This document shows, in pieces, positions 45,049 through 57,187 of a stretch of 64,000 nt of DNA. Position 1 is the first letter of the stretch. Each line of letters starts with the position of its first letter. The stretch spans positions 33,800,785 to 33,864,784 of the forward strand of contig NC_041016.1 of assembly GCF_004193775.1 (NCBI RefSeq), given 5' to 3'. Under the pieces are notes generated by a model. That model was not told the DNA's origin, ran no database searches, and saw nothing but the letters and a program-made list of their open reading frames with translations. The position numbers and the translations under genes were made by a program. This DNA is from Glycine soja (Eukaryota; Streptophyta; Magnoliopsida; Fabales; Fabaceae).

Positions 45049-48000
45049 TTGAATCCATTGGATTCTTATGTATCATCTGAGCCAATTTTAATGGGCATAA
45101 CTTCTCTGACTGAAATGAGCAAGTCCAATTTCACCTCGGTGTTTTGGATCATGATCTTGCTATGTTGGAAGAGAAGTTTGTTACTATTATTGATGTTAGT
45201 AGCAATGAAGAGAAAGTTCATTATAAAACTTGGGAAAGATCTAACAGACTCAACCTAATGTTGATGAGAATGACTGTTGCAGACAGTATTAAGACAACTT
45301 TCTCTAAAATCGAAAATACTAAAAAGTTTATGTGATTAGTGGGAGAGCGCTCTCAAACAGCTGATAAGTCTGTTGCTGGGACATTAATGAGTACATTGAC
45401 CACCATGAAGTTTGATGGTTCACGTACTATGTATGAACATGTCATTGAGATGACAAACATTGCAGCAAGACTTAAGACCTTGGGAATATAATGGCTGTGA
45501 ATGAGAACTTTCTTGTTCAGTTTATTCTAAACTCATTATCGTCTGAGTTTGGCCTGCTCTAAATGAACTATAATACCATGAAAGATAAATGGAATGTGCA
45601 TGAATTGCACAATATGTTAGTTCAGGAAGAAACGAGGCTTAAGAATCAAGGAAGTCACTTAGTCCATTATGTTAGCCACCAAGGGAATCAAGGAGCTTGA
45701 AAAGAAATTTATGAAGAAGCATGATAAAGGCAAATGGTTATTAAAGAACAATGACGAGTCTTTGCAAATCTAGAAGAAAGGTATTAAAGGACAATAATTG
45801 TCAATTTTGTGAAATTAAGATATTTCAAAAAAAAAAAAGGATTGCCTAAAGTGTAAGTCTTGATTTGAAAAGAATGGTGAGCTTAATGCTCATGTATGTT
45901 TTGAATCAAACTTAACTGTAGTTTTCCATGATACATGATGGATTAATTCTGGATGTATGACTCATGTTTCTAACATTATGTAGAGATTCCTTACCATGCA
46001 AACCATAAGCCCAAATGAGAAGTTTGCTTTTCATGGGGAATGGAGTGAAAGCTCCAGTGGAAACAGTTGAGACTTGTTGTTTAAAACTCGACACTAGACT
46101 TCGTTTAGATTTATTGGAAACTCCTTATGTACCTAGTTTATCTAGGAATTTAGTTTCGTTATCTAAACTTGATGTTACTGCATACTCTTTTAATTTTGGT
46201 AATGGATGTTTCAATTTATTTAAGCATAATCATCTCATTGGTAATGATATTCTTGTGATGGTTTATATAAATTGGAAATAGTCAGTTTGTATGCTGAAAC
46301 TGTTTTAACTCTGCATCATAATGTTGGCACTAAATGTAGTTTAGTGAATGAATGATCTACTTTCTTATGGCATAAACGTTTAGGTCACATTTCTAGAGAA
46401 AGGATGGAAAGATTAATAAAGAATGAAATTCTTCCTTATCTAGATTTTACGGATCTAAATATTTGTGTGGGTTGTATTAAGGGAAAACAAGCAAAACATA
46501 CAAAGAAAGGAGCTACAAGAAGCACTCAGCTTCTTGAAATTGTGCATACTGATATTTGTGAACCTTTTGATGTTAGTTCTTTCGGAAAGGAATGATACTT
46601 TATCACCATTATTGATAATTATTCACATTATGGTTATGTCTACTTATTGCCTGAGATTTCTCAAGCAATGAATGTCTTAGAAATTTACTAGAATGAAGTA
46701 AAAAGGCAATTAGACAGAAATGTGAAAATTATTAGATATGATAGAGGTGGTGAGTATTACGGAAGATACGATGAAACTGAGCAACACCTAGGTCCATTTG
46801 CTAAGATTCTTCAGAAACGTGACATTTGTGTACAATACACAATGTCCGATACATCACAACAAAATGATCTATCAGAAAGGCACAATAGAACTTTAATGGA
46901 TGTGATTAGGAGTATGTTAATCAATTTGACTTTACACGTATCTTTGTGGATGTACTCCTTGAAAACTGTCATGTATTTGTTGAATAGGGTTCCTAGTAAG
47001 GCAGTTTCAAAGACACCTTTTGAACTGTGGACAAATAGGATACCTAGTATAAGGCACCTGCATGTTTGGGGTTGCCAGACAGAAATAAGGATTTATAATC
47101 CGCAAGAAAGAAAATTGGATGTAAGAACAATCATTGGATATTTTATTGGTTATCCAGAAAAGTTAAAAGGGTATATGTTTTATTGTTCTAATCATAGTAT
47201 GAGAATTGTCAAAAATGGAAATGCAAGGTTAATTGGAAATGATGAAATCAGTGGGAGTACAGTTCCACGAGAAATGGAAATTAAAGAAGTTAGAGTGTAA
47301 GTCCTTTTAGCTTATGCCTCTAACAGTAAGGTGATTGCTCCTTCAGTTATTGCTGCAAAATTAATGAAGAGGAGCAACACAATAATGAACCCATGATGCA
47401 TAATGAACCTATTATGGAAGAACCACAAGAAGTAGCATTAAGGAGGTCTCAAAGAGAAAGAAGACCAGCTATTTCGAGTGACTATGTGGTGTACTTACAT
47501 GAAACAGAAACAAACTTAAGCATTAATGATAATGATCCAGTTTCGTTTTCACAAGCTATAAGTTGTGATAATTCTGAGAAGTGGTTAAATGCCATGAAAG
47601 AAGAGATAAATTCCATGGAACATAATGGTGTTTAGGACCTTGTAGAATTACCAAAGGGTTGTAAGAGAGTTGGTTGTAAGTGGGTCTTCAAGACTAAACG
47701 TGACTCTCATGGCAACCTTGAACGTTACAAGGCTAGACTTGTTGCTAAGGAATTTACTCAGAAAGATGACATTGATTATGAAGAGACATTTTACTGGTCT
47801 CACGAAAGGATTCCTTCAGGATTATCATGACATTAGTAGCCCATTATGACTTGGAGCTACATCAAATAGATGTGAAAATCGTCTTTCTGAATGGAGATTT
47901 AGAAGAGAATGTTTGTATGGACCAACCAATGGGGTTCTCAGTTGAAGGAAATGAACACATGGTGTGCATACTAAAGAAATCAATATACAGTCTTAAAGCA

Positions 48001-48759
48001 AGCTTCTCGCCAATGGTATTTGAGGTTTAAAGATACCATTATTTCCTTTAGATTTAAGGAAAATATTGTTTATCGGTGTATGTATATGAAGGTCAGTGGG
48101 AGTAAGGTTATTTTCTAATTCTGTATATTGATGATATCTTGCTTGCAGCTAACGATCTTGGTCTTCTTCATGAGACTAAGAAATTTCTCTCTATAAACTT
48201 TGAAGTGAAAGATATGGGTGAGGTAAGCTATGTGATAGGGATAGAAATATTCCATAATAGATCACAAGGATTGTTAGGCTTATCTCAGAAAGTATATATA
48301 TCGATAAAGTGCTAGAGAGATTCAAGATGGAAAGGTGTTTAACATCGCCTATTCTAATTTAGAAATGAGACAGAGTTAGTCTCGCACAATGTCCTAGAAA
48401 TGATATGGAACGAAAACAAATGAAAGTAATTTTGTATGCATCAGTTGTTGTTGCATCTGAGAGCTGAATTTGTAGTATGTTTTGAGGCTACAATTCAGGC
48501 TAATTGGCTACGAAACTTTATTTCAGGGCTTGGAATTGTCGATAGTATTGCTAGGCCGCTGAAAATTTATTGTGATAACTCCGCAACAATATTTTTTTGT
48601 AAGAACGACAAGTACTCTAAGGGTGCTAAGCATATGAAATTGAGGTACTTTGTCGTGAAGGAAGAAGTTCAGAAACAAAGAGTGTCAATAGAACATATTA
48701 GCACAAACCTTATGATAGTTGACCCTTTGAATAAGGGATTATTGCCCAAGACATTATAG
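45049..48759 (+). pseudogene. gag-pol of the plus-strand copia element
   Basis: Gag of UBN2 type runs at about 45090-45660 (VADSIKTTFSKIENTKKFM, MKFDGSRTMYEHVIEMTNIA, NVHELHNMLVQEETRLKNQG). The zinc knuckle near 45810 is broken. Protease at about 45940 has NSGCMTHVS, with the catalytic Asp replaced by Asn. Integrase spans about 46365-47290: WHKRLGHISRERMERLIK, CVGCIKGKQAKHTKKG, ITIIDNYSHYGYVYLL, IRYDRGGEYYG, QQNDLSERHNRTLMDVIR. Reverse transcriptase spans about 47540-48350 (WLNAMKEEINSMEHNGV, GCKWVFKTKRDSHGNLERYK, ELHQIDVKIVFLNGDLEE, ILYIDDILLAANDLG). RNase H ends at 48759 (IYCDNSATIFFCKNDKYSKG, VDPLNKGLLPK). Stops such as that at 47633 (a Trp codon in the family) and several frameshifts inactivate it. 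Confidence 0.88.
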
Positions 48760-49196
48760 AACATGTTGAAAGTATGGGCATTATTGTTATTGATGATCAT
48801 TAAGTGTAATTTACCTTATGCAATTTTGCTGACACTCTGAGCTCAATTATGATATGTTTCTGATTACCTGTTCTCTATGTTTGCATGCATGTTTGTGTTA
48901 GAGTAATGTTAACAGGTTTTGTCTTGAATGAAGACATTATGTTGGACCAATTATGTACTCCTAACTAATGATCATATTAAGGAGAAGACTAATTTGTAGT
49001 ACATGGAAGGGACTATGTCGATTAGATGATGTACAACCGCCATGACTCGAATTGGTTCCTATTCTTAATCATGAAATTATGATGTACCCAATGTGTAGAA
49101 CAATTTAGTCAATTTTTAATGCGCATTATGTTAGTTAATCTATTTATTTATTTAGTCCATAATGTTTATTAATGTCACATGAGCCAAGTGGGAGAA

Positions 49197-49639
49197 TGTT
49201 AGAATTTATGTCTCATGTGAGAGGCATGTGACTTATGTAGGGACTAATAAGTAAATAATTAATGATTAAGGACTAAATTGTAATTGGGCTTAATAGGAGA
49301 AGTTTCTAGGGTTAACTACTACTTGATGAGAGTAGTGGTTATAAAAGGGGGTTAATACCCACTAACGTGAAATAAGGTCCCCTTCCTGACCAGAAAAGTG
49401 TTCTCTCTCACTCATAGCCATCACGAACGGAGAGAGGCAGAAAAGAAAGGCCAAAGGAAGTGAAATCTTATTTCTCTCATTTTCCAAGGAGATCAAAGTG
49501 CATCGGAGAGAAGTTCCTATGGAGAAAGGTACACAAAACATTATCTATTGTTTATTGATTATTTGTGAGAATCATAGGTTTCAAAATCCTGTTGTTTCCT
49601 ATAATTGATAGTCTAGGAAACCCCTTAAGAATTTTTACA
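49197..49639 (+). repeat. 3' LTR of the plus-strand copia element
   Basis: 443 bases, partner of 43115-43557, followed by the AAAAC target duplication. Confidence 0.93.
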
Positions 49640-50186
49640 AAAACACCCTCCTCGTTATGTACACATAAGGCCATACCCATAGCATCTTCTTCCTCAAAAA
49701 AAGCGGCATCTACATTACATTTCAGGAAGTCATTTTGCGGTGGAGTCCAAGAGCTACCACCAGCTCTCTATCTCTTTGAACATCCAAACTCTTCTCCATA
49801 GCTTGTGCACCACTCCATTGGGTAAGCACTTTCGTTGCCTGGAAAACCACTTGGTCGACTGCAACAATTTGTTTTCCCATAAGTCTATGTTTCTTGCCTT
49901 CCACATACTCCCTAACACAAGCCTCCATCTCCTTAACACTTAGGGATTGAAAGCACGAAGAAAAAAACTCAGCAAAGTTTTCTACCTGAATAGATATAGC
50001 CTCCATGGCCTGCCAGAGGTGTGTCTTCTGCCAGCATTGTTGTGCCCTATCATAATTGATAAAGTTATGCCAACAGTTTTCAAGGTTTGATTCACAGACC
50101 AGACACAAAAGTTGGGCACTTGATGCCACATTGTTGGAGCCTAAGCCTGGTAGGCAAGCAATTCCTGCAAGCCCTCCACATGAAAC

Positions 50187-50649
50187 TGTAAAAATTCTTA
50201 AGGGGTTTTCTTAGACTATCAATTATAGAAAACCAACAGGATCTTGAAACCTATGATTCTCACAAACAATAGATAAACATATAATGCGTACCTTTCTTCA
50301 TAGGAAGGTTTGTACCTTTCTCTATAGGAAGACTTCTCTCCGATGCACTTTGATCTCCTTGGAAAATGAGAGAAATAAGATTTCACTTCCTTTGGCCTTT
50401 CTTTTCTGCCTCTCTCCGTTCGTGATGGCTATGAGTGAGAGAGAACACTTTTCTGGTCAGGAAGGGGACCTTATTTCACGTTAGTGGGTATTAACCCCCT
50501 TTTATAACCACTACTCTCATCAAGTAGCAGTTAACCCTAGAAACTTCTCCTATTAAGCCCAATTACAATTTAGTCCTTAATCATTAATTATTTACTTATT
50601 AGTCCCTACATAAGTCACATGCCTCTCACATGAGACATAAATTCTAACA
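50187..50649 (-). repeat. 3' LTR of the minus-strand copia copy
   Basis: 463 bases, TGTAAAAATTC...AATTCTAACA on the plus strand. Compared with the other copies it has an extra segment of about 20 bases, a partial duplication of the AGGAAGGTTTGTACCTTTCT region near 50300. Confidence 0.9.
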
Positions 50650-51049
50650 TTCTCCCACTTGGCTCATGTGACATTAATAAACATTATGGACTAAATAAAT
50701 AAATAGATTAACTAACATAATGCGCATTAAAAATTGACTAAATTGTTCTACACATTGGGTACATCATAATTTCATGATTAAGAATAGGAACCAATTCGAG
50801 TCATGGCGGTTGTACATCATCTAATCGACATAGTCCCTTCCATGTACTACAAATTAGTCTTCTCCTTAATATGACCATTAGTTAGGAGTACATAATTGGT
50901 CCAACATAATGTCTTCATTCAAGACAAAACCTGTTAACATTACTCTAACACAAACATGCATGCAAACAAAGACAACAGGTAATAAAAAATATATCATAAT
51001 TGAGCTCAGAGTGTCACTAAAATGCATAAGATAAATTACACTTAATGAT

Positions 51050-52699
51050 CATCAATAACAATAATGCCCATACTTTCAACATGTTCTATAATGTCTTGGG
51101 CAGTAATCCCTTATTCAAAGGGTCAACTATCATAAGGTTTGTGCTAATATGTTCTATTGACACTCTTTGTTTCTGAACTTCTTCCTTCACGACAAAGTAC
51201 TTCAATTTCATATGCTTAGCACCCTTAGGCACTTGTCGTTCTTACAAAAATATTGTTGCAGAATTATCACAATACATTTTCAGCGGCCTAGCAATATTGT
51301 CGACAATTCCAAGCCCTAAAATAAAGTTCCACAGCCAATGAGCCTGAATTGTAGCCTCAAAACATGCTACAAATTCAGCTTTCAGATGCAACAACAACTG
51401 ATGCATACAAAATAGCTTTCATTTGTTTTCGTTCCATATCATTTCTAGGACATTGTGCGAGACTAAATTTGTCTCCCTTCTAAATTAGAATAGGTGATGT
51501 TAAACACCTTTCCATATTGAATTTCTCTAGTATTTTATTGCTATATGCTTTCTGAGGTAAGCCTAACAATCCTTGTGATCTATTTCGGAATATTTCTATC
51601 TCTATCACATGGCTTACCTCACCCATATCTTTCACTTCAAAGTTACTAGAGAGAAATTTCTTAGTCTCATGAAGAAGACCAAGATCATTAGTTGCAAGCA
51701 AGATATCATCAATATACAGAATTAGAAAAATAACCTTACTCCCACTGACCTTCAGATACATATGTCGATCAACAGTATTTTCCTTAAATCCAAAGGAAAC
51801 AATGGTATCATTAAACCTCAAATACCATTGGTGGGAAGTTTGCTTTAAGACTGTATATTGATTTCTTTAGTTTGCACACCATGTGTTCCTTTCCCTCAAC
51901 TGAAAATACCATTGGTTGGTCCATATAAATATTCTCATCTAAATCTCCATTAAGAAAGGCGGTTTTCACATCCATCTGATGTAGCTCCAAGTCATAATGG
52001 GCTACTAATGCCATGATAACCCTGAAGGAATCTTTTCGTGAGACCGATTGAAATGTCTCTTTATAATCAATGTCATCTTTCTAAGTAAATCCCTTAGCAA
52101 AAAGTCTAGCCTTGTAACGTTCAAGGTTGCCATGAGAGTCACGTTTAGTCTTGAAGACCCACTTATAACCAACTCTCTTACAACCCTTTGGTAATTCTAC
52201 AAGGTCCCAAACACCATTATGTTTCATGGAATTTATCTCTTCTTTCATGGAATTTAACCACTTCTCAGAATTATCACAACTTACAGCTTGCGAAAATGAA
52301 ACTGGATCATTATCATTAATGCTTAAGTCTGTTTTTGTTTGATGTAGGTATATCACATAGTCATTCGAAATAGCTGGTCTCCTTTTCTCTTTGAGACCTC
52401 CTTAATGTTACTTCCTGCGGTTCTTCCATAATAGGTTCATTATGCATTATGGGTTCATTATTGTGTTGCTCCTCTTCATTAATTTTGTAACAACAACTAA
52501 AAGAAGCAATCACCTTACTACTAGAGGCACAAGCTAAAAGGACTTGCATTCTAACTTCTTTAATTTCCACTTCTCGTGGAACTGTACTCCCACTTATTTC
52601 ACCATTTTCAATGAACCTTGCATTTCCAGTTTTGACAATTCTCATACTATGATTAGAACAATAAAACATATACCCCTTTGACTTTTTTTGGATAACCAA
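51050..52699 (-). pseudogene. Reverse transcriptase and RNase H of the minus-strand copia copy
   Basis: Reading leftwards: end of the integrase region (KSKGYMFYCSNHSMRIVKTG, 52680), reverse transcriptase (DNSEKWLNSMKEEINSMKHN, GYKWVFKTKRDSHGNLERYK, ELHQMDVKTAFLNGDLDENI), the catalytic FLILYIDDILLATNDLG near 51700, and decayed RNase H to about 51060. It keeps codons that the plus-strand copy has lost, for example Trp in HNGVWDLVEL, but has its own stops and a frameshift near 51820. Confidence 0.87.
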
Positions 52700-52700
52700 T

Positions 52701-54371
52701 TGTCATACCCTAATTTCGTCCGGGGATTATTATTTGATGATATACAACCTTTGATTGACCGCTTCGAGATACTTGGCACCCGTTGTTGCACAATATGTGA
52801 AGTCCCGAGACGTGCCGAAAATCAAAAGGAAGCAGGCTTACGCGATCCATGAAAGTTCCGTAATGTGACAGAAATCGAAGGGAGGTGTTTTTCGCAATCC
52901 GTGAGTTTTCGTAACTTTTTCGAAAGCTAAAAAAGAGTAAATACATAATTCGTAAGGATTCGTAACCTTGCGGAAGGAAAATAAGTATCGTTATGAAATT
53001 CGTAAAGTTTTGTAACGTTACGGAAAAAGAATTACCAAAAAAAGTAAAGGGGGGTACATTTAGTAAAAATGGGGGTACAAATAGCAATCAGGCCCACTTG
53101 GGCCTTCCAGATTCTTCCTCCAGAAGGCTGTTGCTTCTGGAGGAAGCAACCTTGCTCGCCTGGGCGAGCTTTGCTTGCCTGGGCGAGCTTTGCTTGCCTG
53201 GGCGAGCTGGGTGGCAAGCTCCTCCTCTATTTTGCTATAAATAGGGGGAGGAGTGAAGGGAGAAGGGGTTTAGCCTTCTTGACACTTCTTATTCTCTCGA
53301 AATTGCTAAAGAAAATTGTTTCCGTGAAGAAAATCCAAGCCGAGGCGCTTCCGTAACGTTTCCGTAACGTTTCCGTAACGTTTCCGTAACATTTCCGTGA
53401 GTAATTACGCGAAGATTTTCAACCATTCTTCAACATTCATCGTTCGTTCTTCATTTTCTTCAGTCTTCAACGGGTAAGTACCTCAAACCGAGCTTTTCAA
53501 TTCATTCTATGTACCCGTGGTGGTCCACATTTTGTTTCATGTATTTTTATTCTTGTTTTCATTTACTTTCCGTACCCCCTTTGACGTGCTTCAGTCATTT
53601 ATTTAAGTCGTTTCTCGCCTAATCTAGAAATAAAATGAATTTCCACCGATCATTTGAATTGTATCATCCGTTAATTTCGGTTAAAATGAATTCCGACCGT
53701 TCGGTCATGCCGTAACCACGTTGGAAATCAAAAAGAGGTAAAATAATAATATAATAATCAAAAATACCCTTTTAGTAAAATAAAGCGAAAAATCAATCGG
53801 ACGTTTTCTCTTTGGGACTTCTCATTCTTAATTGAATTGACTAATAACTAAAGTGAAACTAAGGCTAAAATCAACTCGCCTAGTCAAGCTCGTCCACAAA
53901 AATAGGGTTTTGAAAATTTATCATTTCGGTTTCTTACCAAGTAAAAGGGATCATTTTTAAGGTCCAACGCCTTGAAATGATCACCTTTCAAGTAAAAAGA
54001 ATCGCTTGATTCACGCTTAAGAAAGAACTACGTAGGTCTGATTTCCTCTCCAAAGGAGGGTACGTAGGAGCAAAAGCCCTGCTTTTGTCGACCTCAAAAA
54101 GTAAAAAGAAATAAAAGTTAAGGTAACACAATTTCCACAATTCTAAAAAATAGGCTGTTGTCTTTCGAGACAAACGTAAGAGGTGCTAATACCTTCCTCA
54201 AACGTAAATACAACTCTCGAACTTAGAATTTTCGTTTTGACCGGTTTCCTTCGGTTTTCCTGACGTTTTCCACAAATAAACGTTGGTGGCGACTCCGCGC
54301 ATCTTTCCTCCTTTGGAAAGCGCACCCGTGAGCCTCGCCTTCGCTCGCCTGCGAAAGGGCACGTTGCGACA
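52701..54371 (+). repeat. 5' LTR of the Tat-type element
   Basis: TGTCATACCC...GTTGCGACA. TATA-like GCTATAAATAGGGGG is near 53233. A 20-base motif GCTTGCCTGGGCGAGCTTTG repeats at about 53157-53210, and GTTTCCGTAAC occurs four times head-to-tail near 53349-53395. The antisense LTR at 18152-25265 is a family relative of almost equal length. Confidence 0.9.
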
Positions 54372-54392
54372 GTTGGCGACTCCACTGGGGAT
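54372..54392 (+). other. Primer-binding site of the Tat-type element (tRNA-Arg type)
   Basis: GTTGGCGACTCCACTGGGGA follows the LTR directly. The stretch from TGG is complementary to a tRNA 3' end of the form ...CCCAGTGGAGTCG-CCA, which I recall as that of a plant tRNA-Arg. A one-base gap after the LTR is normal. Confidence 0.75.
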
Positions 54393-55080
54393 CTTTTTGT
54401 GAGTTAGGCCTATTCTAAAGGAATTGTGGAATTATGAAACCTTGTGTGTGCATTTATTGAACTGTGTAAAATGTAAATAACTGTTGTCTATTTCGCATTC
54501 TTTACACTGCATTCTAAGCACCCACGAGTTTGAGTAAAAAAGGGGCCCTATACCCGGGTTCATGGGAATTTAAGGAGTGGAGGTGAATCTATCATCATGC
54601 TAGGTCTCCGACTTACTTGATAATAGTGAAACCTCGTCTAGAGCTTTCTCTCTTTATAATGTGTTGTCGCTGGTATTCCATACCGCCACAATATTATTAT
54701 CTTGAGTGATGATACCTCTAGAAAACGGCCGTGTGAGTTATGAGTTGTTGGGGAGTAGTTATTAGAGACCCCTAGATATTGTCCTATAGGTTCCCAAATA
54801 GGGGCAAAGAGCAAACACGCTCCGTGCCATTCGTTCTCATGCATTTTTTGGTAAATAGCACCAGTTTATAGTTTTGCTAGTGATGTTTGGTTTCTTTAGG
54901 GTAATACGTGACCTTTTTAATACTACGTTGAGGCGCCATCATGCCCAAAACGTAGCATTAAAATTGGATCCCTGCGGTCTCATATGTGTGAATTACCCCT
55001 TTGTGTTGTTTTCTTTCCGTTTCATGCATACGCATTGCATCATTCATGTCGGAGTCTTGATCCACCCCTTTTTTAGGTAA
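54393..55080 (+). other. Leader between primer site and ORF1
   Basis: No open frame of note. It ends with a pyrimidine-rich CACCCCTTTTTTAG/GTAAATG, which looks like a splice acceptor placed a few bases before the ORF1 start. Confidence 0.5.
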
Positions 55081-56949
55081 ATGATGGGGACAAATCAAAA
55101 TGGCAAAAGGTTTTATCAAGTCAAGGTTAAAAGTCTAGATGTCACCAGCCTCAAGGAATTGGGACAATTGATGGGACCTATCCAAAGGAAAGCTTTCCGC
55201 AAAGTATACGGGAAGATTCTAGATTTGGCCGCAGCGGAGGTATTTACGGGAGCTGTCGTATCCCTCACCCAATACTATGACCAGCCGTTGAGGTGCTTCA
55301 CATTTGGGGACTTCCAAATGGTACCGACTATTGAAGAGTTTGAGGAAATACTAGGATGCCCTCTTGGGGGAAGAAAACCGTATCTTTTCTCCGGGTTTCT
55401 TCCCTCCTTGAGCAAGATTGCAGCTGTGGTCGGGGATTCGGCAAAAGAGTTGGATCGCATGAAGCAAACTCGCAACGGCGTAGTAGGCCTGCCAAGGAAA
55501 TATTTGGAAGGCAAGGCAAGGGATATGGCGAGCCAAGAGAAGTGGGGCTCGTTTGCGGATATACTAGCTTTGTTGATTTTTGGGGTTGTCCTCTTTCCAA
55601 ACGTGGACGGTTTGGTGGACTTAGCCGCCATTGACGCTTTCCTCGCATATCACCATAGCAAGGAGAGTCCAGTGGTGGCTATCTTGGCAGATTTGTTTGA
55701 TACCTTTGACCGGAGATGTGAGAAAAATAGTGCACGGATTGTCTGTTGTTTACCTGCTCTCTGTGTGTGGTTGGTTTCACACCTATTCCAACAAGACACA
55801 AGACACCCGTGTCCGCTTCAAAGCTATCGCTCATGCGCCGAAAAAGGAAGAGTCGATTGGGACCAACATTTGGCTGGAATAGGAGGCAACGCAATCAATT
55901 GGTTTCCTCGTTGGAAGGAAGGCAAGGAAGGAGTTCTCTTCTCGTGTGGGGACTACCCTAATGTTCCATTGATAGGGACTAGGGGTTGTATTAATTATAA
56001 TCCCGCACTCGCCATAAGACAGCTAGGGTACCCCATGAGGGGAGCGCCAATCGAAGAAAGTCTCTTGCCTTTCCTTGTGAGGGATCTAGGCGCGCAAAGT
56101 CTCAAGGTGATACAAAGAGTCCACAAGGCGTGGAGAAGTCCGTTGAGGAAAGACAAGGAGCTTAGAGGTATCCGAAATGGCGTCATCGGTGGTTATCATG
56201 GATGGCTAAGAGTTCACACGCGAGGGTTAGATTGGCTCTCCGAATTGAAAGTTATCAATGAGCAGAACTTCGAAGCTCCGGAGGAAGATGAAGAAGTCCA
56301 AGCTCTAAAATTAGAGCTAGGGAAGGCGAGACTCGCCAAGGAGAAGTTCAAATCAGCCGCTACACACATCCGGAAAGAGTGCACCGAATTACAAGAGGAA
56401 AACGCGGCCACTGCAAGAGCCCTTGAACAAGAAACTAAAAGGGCCCGCAAGGAGGAATACGGCCGAGAGAAATTCTGAAGAGCATTGTGGGGTAGCAACA
56501 ATGAGCTCAAGCTCCGAAGAGAGGAAAGATACCGGTCACGGGTGCATGGCATGATCTTAAAAGAAGAGTTAGCTGCGTGCGCAAGATCCAAGAGGAGTTT
56601 GGCTCAACACTTGGAAGCCACGGAGCAAAGCATGCTAGCTATCATAGGGCAATACAAGGAAGAGTTGAACCAGTCTGTGGCCCATGAACAAAAGCTAGTG
56701 GAGGATTTTGCACAAGTGTACGCCGAAAAAGAAGCAAGAGGGAGGGTGATTGATGCATTGCATCAAGAAGCGACTATGTGGATGGATAGGTTCGCCTTGA
56801 CCTTGAATGGAAGTCAAGACCTCCCGCGTCTATTAGCCAAAGCAAAAGCCATGGCCGAAGTGTGTACGGCCCCCGAGGAGATTCATGGGCTAATCAATTA
56901 CTGTCAACACATAATAGATTTGATGGCCCACATAATTAGAAACCGTTAG
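55081..56949 (+). pseudogene. ORF1 of the Tat/Ogre element, one internal stop
   Basis: An ORF ahead of gag, found only in Tat-lineage elements; its role in the element is unknown. The first frame (55081-56478, 465 codons) has a globular part resembling plant-mobile-domain-like proteins (FTFGDFQMVPTIEEFEEILG; WGSFADILALLIFGVVLFPN; LGYPMRGAPIEESLLPFLVR; a Trp-rich AWRSPLRKDKE). A Glu/Lys/Ala-rich coiled-coil stretch follows from about residue 405. A TGA at 56476-56478, most simply a decayed Arg codon (CGA), interrupts it. The same frame continues as more coiled coil (LRREERYRSRVHGMILKEEL) to the TAG at 56947-56949, about 622 codons in all. The start is the first of two adjacent ATGs. Not a cellular gene. 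Confidence 0.8.
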
Positions 56950-57187
56950 GTTCTCTTGTAAAACCTTTGTATAATCTTGGCTAGATGAAAGCTTTGTTCT
57001 TTTTATAAAATGAGAAGTTCTGAACTCATCACGTTATCTAAAAAAACCTTGGGGTGGATCCAAGTGCTCCGATCATTCATTTGCATATTCATGTTTTGGT
57101 GGCATACTCACCGTTGTTTATTTCTTTAGGAATTTCATCATAACTAAGAAAACACCAAGGCACCCCTATAACACTCGATCCAGAAAA
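56950..57187 (+). other. Spacer between ORF1 and gag
   Basis: No frame. A TTTATTTCTTTAG/GAATTTC acceptor-like site at about 57117-57131 lies 60 bases before the gag start. Confidence 0.45.

Larger units (their letters stand above)
43115..49639 (+). mobile_element. Ty1/copia LTR retrotransposon, complete ends, decayed frames
   Basis: Two 443-bp LTRs (TGTTAGAATT...ATTTTTACA) differ at about ten positions (roughly 2 percent). AAAAC is duplicated outside both ends (43110-43114 and 49640-49644). The purine tract GTGGGAGAA precedes the 3' LTR. Order gag, protease, integrase, reverse transcriptase, RNase H identifies copia. A 1.5-kb leader with tandem repeats separates the 5' LTR from gag. Many stops and frameshifts exist despite the low LTR divergence. 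Confidence 0.93.
42725..50186 (-). pseudogene. LINE 3' part (zf-RVT and RNase H), split by a copia element
   Basis: On the minus strand, 50186-49645 reads MWRACRNCLPTRLRLQQ and a zf-RVT module (CLVCESNLENCWHNFINYDR). A linker and the start of an RNase H-like domain follow (PQNDFLKCNVDAAFFEEEDA). The copia element then intervenes. The domain resumes at 43109 with WCVRGEAIALAGAISRLQSR, VLLEVDCQRVVNSINKGQ, HREIITLLKS and VVFFLRREGKQ, and the sequence ends in an A-run (T-run 42725-42732 on the plus strand). Stops and one frameshift break the frame. This layout is typical of plant L1-type elements with a C-terminal RNase H. It continues right of 50186 behind a second copia copy and is not seen again in the window. 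Confidence 0.82.
50187..52700 (-). mobile_element. Second copy of the same copia family, minus strand, truncated in the window
   Basis: The sequence is the reverse complement of the 3' part of the element at 43115-49639: 3' LTR, purine tract, RNase H, reverse transcriptase and the end of the integrase region, up to the insertion point of the Tat-type element at 52701. The remaining 5' part must lie beyond the right edge, on the far side of that element. Only 547 bases of LINE separate it from the first copy, the two 3' LTRs facing each other. Confidence 0.9.

Noticed and set aside
50187..52700. Inverted duplication of the plus-strand copia copy by rearrangement
   Set aside because: LTR differences, an LTR-specific insertion and uninterrupted LINE sequence between the copies favour two independent insertions.
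52710..53087. 125-codon minus-strand ORF in the Tat LTR
   Set aside because: LTR sequence without coding similarity; open by chance.
54372..54392. tRNA gene fragment
   Set aside because: Only an acceptor-stem complement is present, directly after an LTR; this is a primer-binding site.
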